Positions 59,916-64,000 of a stretch of DNA of 64,000 nucleotides are shown here, piece after piece (position 1 is the stretch's first letter; every line of letters starts with the position of its first letter). The notes under the pieces are model-generated. The model saw nothing but the letters and a program-made list of their open reading frames with translations. It was not told the origin of the DNA and ran no database searches. This DNA is from Candidatus Litorirhabdus singularis (GTDB taxonomy: Bacteria; Pseudomonadota; Gammaproteobacteria; Pseudomonadales; Halieaceae). The DNA lies in assembly GCF_026262625.1 (NCBI RefSeq), contig NZ_SHNN01000003.1, positions 124,001 through 188,000 of the forward strand, written 5' to 3'. The position numbers and the translations under genes are program-made.

Positions 59916-61127
59916 CTACTGAAACTGACTGAACTGAGGACCGATACGGTCCGCAATGGGACGTAAAGCATCTTCCGACATGCCGTACCACTTAATAGCA
60001 TTCTCGCCTAATACCTTGCGAATATCGGATTCTGGAAAACCACTGAAGTTTTCGACCAGACGCGTCTCCGTCTCGGGCCACGTCCCCTCAGGGTGCGGGT
60101 AATCACTGCCCCACATCAATTTATCTTTGCCCAGGAAATTAGTTACCGCCATGTCACCACGCTTGGCGCAGGACGCCCCGACACCAATATTGCGCATAAA
60201 ATACTCAGACGGCAGCATGCTGAGATGGGCCCGAAAATCACCCAGCTTGGCCGACTCTGGACCTTCGGTAGAGTGAAAGTCGAGCATCTTCAGCCAGTAC
60301 TCCAACATCCAGTTGGTGCCACCCTCGGTAAGACACGCCTTGAGTCGCGGGAAGCGTTCAAACACGCCGCCCCAAATCATGAAGGCCAGCGGCCGATACA
60401 ACCACCACATGACCTCGGACACATACAGACCCATGGCGCCGGGACGATCCTTGGCGGGGTCCATAGGAAAATCCGGACCAAAGAAATCTTCCATCGGTCC
60501 CGGTCCAGAATGAAAGTGGACCATCACACCCAGGCTTTCGCAGGCCTCCCAGAAGGGGTCGTATTTAATATGGTTGTAACCCGGAAACTCATGGGTCATC
60601 ACCGGTATCATGACGTGGCGGAAACCATTGTCGTAACACCAGCGCATATTCTCTACCGCCAGCTGCACATCCCACAGCAACGGAATAACCGCTACACCAT
60701 GATGACGCGCAGGATTATTGGCACAAAATTCTGACAACCAGCGGTTGTGGGCCATAGCACCCGCCCACTGTAATTCCGGTGTCATATCCTTGGTCGGCAT
60801 CGACAAGCCGGCCCCAAACGGCGGCGTGTTGACCTCAGTTATACCGTCAGGAAAGATCATTTCAGCGGCAATACCATCTTCATCCAACATGGCCACTCGC
60901 TGCTCGTAAACCCAAGCACCCGTTAGACGGTCTTCAATACCTATGCGCCATTGGTCATTGATTTCCTTGATCAGGAAACTCTCTGACGCCTTAGTCGACA
61001 TTTCGATGGTGATAGGCACCGCAATATCCAGAATATCGTGGAATTTTTCTTCCACGTAAGGCTTGTACTCGGCAATAGGAAGGCCGGCATGGCAGTCTGA
61101 AGACACCACAATCATACGATCCGACAT
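59916..61127 (-). CDS. Amidohydrolase-2 family metal-dependent hydrolase/decarboxylase
   Basis: A 403-residue TIM-barrel protein. The N-terminal metal motif is DCHAG (DxH rather than the usual HxH), followed by VMVHFHSGPGP with a His ligand and GSDYPHPEGTWP with the late Asp. The family includes ACMSD-type decarboxylases and ring-opening hydrolases. The ATG has AGGAG seven bases upstream; the frame is open further but without a ribosome site. First gene of the minus operon opposite the TetR gene. Confidence 0.88.
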   Translation of the reverse strand: MSDRMIVVSSDCHAGLPIAEYKPYVEEKFHDILDIAVPITIEMSTKASESFLIKEINDQWRIGIEDRLTGAWVYEQRVAMLDEDGIAAEMIFPDGITEVNTPPFGAGLSMPTKDMTPELQWAGAMAHNRWLSEFCANNPARHHGVAVIPLLWDVQLAVENMRWCYDNGFRHVMIPVMTHEFPGYNHIKYDPFWEACESLGVMVHFHSGPGPMEDFFGPDFPMDPAKDRPGAMGLYVSEVMWWLYRPLAFMIWGGVFERFPRLKACLTEGGTNWMLEYWLKMLDFHSTEGPESAKLGDFRAHLSMLPSEYFMRNIGVGASCAKRGDMAVTNFLGKDKLMWGSDYPHPEGTWPETETRLVENFSGFPESDIRKVLGENAIKWYGMSEDALRPIADRIGPQFSQFQ

Positions 61128-61199
61128 ATAAACTCCTGCATCTGTTATGTCGCTCGAATCGGCTGCTTCCGATGCCATAGCGACTACTATTAAAAATAA

Positions 61200-61225
61200 A
61201 CAAATGAGCATTTGTGCTCGTTTGT
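61200..61225. promoter_or_regulatory. TetR-type operator in divergent promoter region
   Basis: ACAAATGAGCA and TGCTCGTTTGT are inverted repeats of eleven bases (ten symmetric) around a four-base centre, lying between the divergent amidohydrolase operon and the TetR gene. The length and symmetry fit a dimeric or tetrameric TetR repressor. A weaker GTATA/TATAC repeat follows at about 61224-61244. Confidence 0.65.
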
Positions 61226-61276
61226 ATACTTTTATAGACTATACGCTCATGGGATGCAACATTTGCTGGATATTTT

Positions 61277-61906
61277 GTGGATGCGATTGAGACACTAGCT
61301 GAACGACCCGAGACCAGCCGCCGAGAAAAGCGCAAGCTGGAAATTCGCGGTCGTATTCAGGATTCCGCCTACACACTGTTCCGTGATCAGGGCATTCAAG
61401 ACACCAGCATTGAGCAAATTTGCTTGGCAGCTGACGTAGCCAGACGCACTTTTTACGGCTACTACCCGAACAAAGATGCCCTGCTGCGCGAACTCAGCCG
61501 CGAGCGCATTTCCAATACTGCTGAGGGTATGATCGAGCAGGTCATGACCGAACATAGCAGCACGCGCGGCCGAGTCTCTGCCATGATCGACTACATGGCG
61601 GCCAATATTCGCCAGTATTCAGACATCGATCGCAAGCTGATCCTGATCACCCCGGTATCAGCCGATGACGATAATCACCTGCGTGAACTCAGCGCCAGCG
61701 TGCAGGACCACTTCAGACAAGTTTTCAAAGCCGGCATTGCCAATGGTGAATTAGGCCAACGCTTCTCGCCGGAGATTCTCTCCGAGATGATTATGGGTAC
61801 CTTCAACAACATGATGGTAAGTTGGGCCGTGGACGCACGGTTTCCGATTTTCGAAAAGCTTGAAGAAGCGCGCGACCTGTTCGACCATATCCTCGCACAG
61901 ACTTAA
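61277..61906 (+). CDS. TetR-family transcriptional regulator
   Basis: A 209-residue repressor with a GTG start. HTH: QDTSIEQICLAADVARRTFYGYYPNKDALLREL (about residues 37-68). The C-terminal helical domain (SAMIDYMAANIRQYSDIDRKL) binds an unknown ligand. It is divergent from the four-gene amidohydrolase operon and 14 bases upstream of the P450 gene, so it probably controls both. Confidence 0.92.
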   Translation: MDAIETLAERPETSRREKRKLEIRGRIQDSAYTLFRDQGIQDTSIEQICLAADVARRTFYGYYPNKDALLRELSRERISNTAEGMIEQVMTEHSSTRGRVSAMIDYMAANIRQYSDIDRKLILITPVSADDDNHLRELSASVQDHFRQVFKAGIANGELGQRFSPEILSEMIMGTFNNMMVSWAVDARFPIFEKLEEARDLFDHILAQT

Positions 61907-61920
61907 AATAGGCCAAGCCC

Positions 61921-63117
61921 ATGCAAATCGATATCTATAGCCCCGACAGTTACCTACAGGGCATACCGCATCAGCAGTTTGCCTGGCTACGCGCCAACGA
62001 CCCGGTGCACTGGCATCAGCACCCCGCCGGTGGCGGTTATTGGGCGATCAGCAAACATGCCGACATCCTTGCGGTATCGCGCGACCATAAGAGCTTTTCC
62101 GCGCAACAGGGTTTTGTCATGGTGGACGACCTGCCCGCTGAGATCCTGCCCATGGCACAGGGCCAGCTCTTAGGTATGGACCCGCCCCAACACGGCCCCA
62201 TTCGCCGCGCTGTGATCACCCGCTTTACCTCCAAAATGCTGGCCAACCTCGAGCCACAGATTCGCAGCATTACTCAATCAATCATGGCGAATGCACGCGA
62301 CATCGGTGAGGTCAATTTTGTCGAGTCACTAGCCGGCGACCTACCCACCGCAGTCATCGGCTCTATGCTTGAGATCCCTACCGATATGTGGCCACAGATC
62401 AGGGCTTGGTCAGATATGCAGACTTCCGGCGATGACCCCGACCTGGGTGGCTCACCAGAACAGATTAATCAGGCTTCCGTAGAGATGGGCACCTACGGCT
62501 ACCAGCTAGCTACCGAGCGTAAAGACCAGGGCGGCGATGATCTTATCTCGTTATTAATCAACACCGAGGTCGACGGCCATCAGGTCGACGAAATGGAGTT
62601 CGCCAGCCTGTTTATCCAAATCACTGTGGCCGGCAATGAAACTACCCGCGGACTCATCAGCTCCGGCATGCACCAGTTGATGCAGCAACCCGAGCTGTAC
62701 CAGCAGCTGCAGGATAACCCGTCAATGATACCCGGAGCGGTAGAAGAAATGCTGCGCTGGACTTGCCCGCTACACTATTTCCGCAGAACGGCGACCTGTG
62801 ACACCGAAATCCGCGGACAGAAAATTGCCAAAGGTGACAAGGTCGTTATGCTCTATAGCTCTGGTAATTTTGACGAAGAGGTATTTACCGACCCCATGCG
62901 CTTTGATATTGAGCGCAACCCCAACCCGCACCTGTCATTTGGCCACGGCATTCATCTGTGCCTGGGCGCCAACCTGGCGCGCATGGAGGCCCGCATATTC
63001 CTTGAGGAATTCTTTAAAACCTTTTCCGGCATCGAAATGGCCGGTGACACGGCTTATATTCGCTCCAACAGTATTCACGGTTTCAAGCAGATGCCGGTGC
63101 GATTGTTGCCGCGCTAA
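61921..63117 (+). CDS. Cytochrome P450, CYP125/CYP142-like
   Basis: A 398-residue soluble P450. Heme loop FGHGIHLCLGANLARMEAR with C347; I-helix QITVAGNETTRGLI; K-helix EEMLRWT; and the segment YSSGNFDEEVFTDPMRFDIERNPNPHLSFG, which closely resembles CYP125/CYP142 family members that oxidise sterol side chains. The substrate is inferred only. Fourteen bases downstream of the TetR gene, so regulated with it. An SDR follows after 140 bases. Confidence 0.93.
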   Translation: MQIDIYSPDSYLQGIPHQQFAWLRANDPVHWHQHPAGGGYWAISKHADILAVSRDHKSFSAQQGFVMVDDLPAEILPMAQGQLLGMDPPQHGPIRRAVITRFTSKMLANLEPQIRSITQSIMANARDIGEVNFVESLAGDLPTAVIGSMLEIPTDMWPQIRAWSDMQTSGDDPDLGGSPEQINQASVEMGTYGYQLATERKDQGGDDLISLLINTEVDGHQVDEMEFASLFIQITVAGNETTRGLISSGMHQLMQQPELYQQLQDNPSMIPGAVEEMLRWTCPLHYFRRTATCDTEIRGQKIAKGDKVVMLYSSGNFDEEVFTDPMRFDIERNPNPHLSFGHGIHLCLGANLARMEARIFLEEFFKTFSGIEMAGDTAYIRSNSIHGFKQMPVRLLPR

Positions 63118-63257
63118 CTTCTATGGCCTTCGGCATTACAGCTTAAACCAATCAAAGACCAAAGCTCCCCACGGTTCTGCCAGCGGCCCGACTGAGCTAT
63201 GCTTAGCTGGTTATCACATAGCGTGCAGACCGGCGCATTGACTGAGGAGTAATTATT

Positions 63258-64000
63258 GTGGAAAGACTAGCGGGTAAAGCGGTACTGCTGACCGGTGGCG
63301 CCAATGGTATGGGTGAAATGCACGTACGCAGACTGGTTGCCGAAGGTGCCCGAGTGCTGTTTACCGACGTCAATGTCGAGGCCGGACAGGCTCTGGCCGA
63401 GTCAGTCGGCGAGCGCGGCATATTCGCCCAACAGGATGTCAGTCAGGAAGCAGACTGGGTGCGCATTGTCGAACTGGCGGTCGCAGAACTGGGCGGCATC
63501 GATGTACTCATCAACAACGCCGGCATTCATTCTTTTGGCAGTCTGGAGGAAGAAAACGTAGAGCGGCTGCGTCAGGTACTGGACGTAAACGTAGCAGGCA
63601 CCTGGCTTGGCATACAGAAAGTTGCTCCTATAATGCGCGCCGATGGCGGCGGCTCCATTATTAACCTGTCTTCCATGGCAGGCTACGTGGGCATGCCCCA
63701 CTACACCGTATATTCAAGCTCGAAGTGGGCGGTGCGCGGCATTACCAAGTGCGCAGCCAGCGAATTGGGCGCAGACAACATCCGCGTAAACGCGATACTG
63801 CCAGGCGCCATCGATCAGACCGGCATGTTTAATAGCGCAGAGGCAGAAGCTGCCATGGAACGGCTGAGCACCAGTACGCCACTAGCAAGAGTGGGCGAGC
63901 GCGATGAGGTCTCATCGCTGGTGGTGTTTCTCGCATCCGACGAATCTGCCTTTATTACCGGCGCCGACCACCTGATAGATGGCGGCAATAGTCTGAGCTG
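63258..64000 (+). CDS. SDR-family oxidoreductase, cut by the right window edge
   Basis: About 247 residues are visible of an SDR near 250-260 long. GTG start with GAGGAG upstream. TGGANGMGEM near residue 13, NNAG near 89, catalytic Ser in NLSSMAG, YxxxK as YSSSK and IRVNAILPGAI. The end is ITGADHLIDGGNSLS, so only a few residues are missing. D36-type residue (FTDVNVEAG) favours NAD(H). Same strand as the P450; likely oxidises its hydroxylated product. Confidence 0.9.
   Translation, partial: MERLAGKAVLLTGGANGMGEMHVRRLVAEGARVLFTDVNVEAGQALAESVGERGIFAQQDVSQEADWVRIVELAVAELGGIDVLINNAGIHSFGSLEEENVERLRQVLDVNVAGTWLGIQKVAPIMRADGGGSIINLSSMAGYVGMPHYTVYSSSKWAVRGITKCAASELGADNIRVNAILPGAIDQTGMFNSAEAEAAMERLSTSTPLARVGERDEVSSLVVFLASDESAFITGADHLIDGGNSLS

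Noticed and set aside
60093-60734. Open frame of 213 codons on the plus strand
   Set aside because: Antisense to the amidohydrolase gene; no motif.
57174-63117. Firm assignment as steroid degradation operon
   Set aside because: Only the Rieske and P450 resemble steroid enzymes; the hallmark genes are absent, so it is kept as a hypothesis.
1-64000. tRNA, rRNA, insertion sequences, prophage or defence genes
   Set aside because: None recognised on reading both strands; no transposase, integrase or conserved defence motif was seen.

Overview
The window reads as chromosome of a marine-type gammaproteobacterium, most likely from the Cellvibrionales (Halieaceae or Spongiibacteraceae-like). This taxonomy is an inference. 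It rests on BamC (confined to beta- and gammaproteobacteria), the dapA-bamC-MBL order also seen in Pseudomonas, RsmJ, ExeA/GspB, PqiC and Uup, combined with a dense load of P450s, SDRs, hormone-sensitive-lipase-type esterases, acyl-CoA enzymes and a wax ester synthase-type acyltransferase. Genes are tightly packed. No gap exceeds about 230 bases, and I see no rRNA, tRNA, CRISPR array, insertion sequence, integrase or prophage gene.

Layout. 0-6 kb: an SDR cut by the left edge, rsmJ with a divergent class III cyclase-like gene, a leucine-rich-repeat lipoprotein, and the operon dapA-bamC-MBL hydrolase. 6-10 kb: a five-gene run for an MCE lipid transporter (DUF3806 protein, MlaE-like permease, MlaF-like ATPase, MlaD-like MCE protein, PqiC-like lipoprotein). 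10-18 kb: an esterase, a small periplasmic protein, exeA/gspB, an AsmA-like protein, a MATE pump and a WS/DGAT acyltransferase with a lysine-rich tail. 18-31 kb: TerB-like protein, SDR, P450, uup, hemH, epoxide hydrolase, LLM oxidoreductase, a coupled cupin/SMP-30/SGNH set, uxuA, an atypical SDR and a surface-antigen beta-barrel.

31-40 kb: a tight seven-gene minus-strand operon (TetR, SRPBCC, acyl-CoA dehydrogenase, phosphotransferase-DUF6285, PaaI thioesterase, esterase, enoyl-CoA hydratase). It faces a plus-strand P450 and a Rieske oxygenase. The pairing of a phosphotransferase with an acyl-CoA dehydrogenase recalls the LvaA/LvaC and ACAD10/11 route, in which a hydroxyacyl-CoA is phosphorylated and the phosphate is then eliminated. 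40-53.5 kb: alpha/beta hydrolase, MFS transporter, monooxygenase plus membrane protein, SDR plus esterase, NTF2-like protein, a TetR-controlled RND efflux pump, and a coupled GMC dehydrogenase system. 53.7-64 kb: an M20 peptidase, a DUF3604 protein, and a divergent catabolic regulon around a TetR gene. On the minus strand lie an amidohydrolase, a KshA/cholesterol-desaturase-like Rieske oxygenase, an acetoacetate decarboxylase-family protein and an SDR. On the plus strand lie the TetR gene, a CYP125-like P450 and an SDR cut by the right edge. A strong inverted repeat sits in the divergent promoter region.

Taken together, the left part is mostly conserved cell-envelope and housekeeping functions. 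The right two thirds are accessory catabolism of hydrophobic, probably isoprenoid, steroid-like or branched carboxylic compounds. The substrates are not determined by the sequence. P450s and Rieske oxygenases occur without local ferredoxin or reductase genes, so electron partners must be encoded elsewhere.
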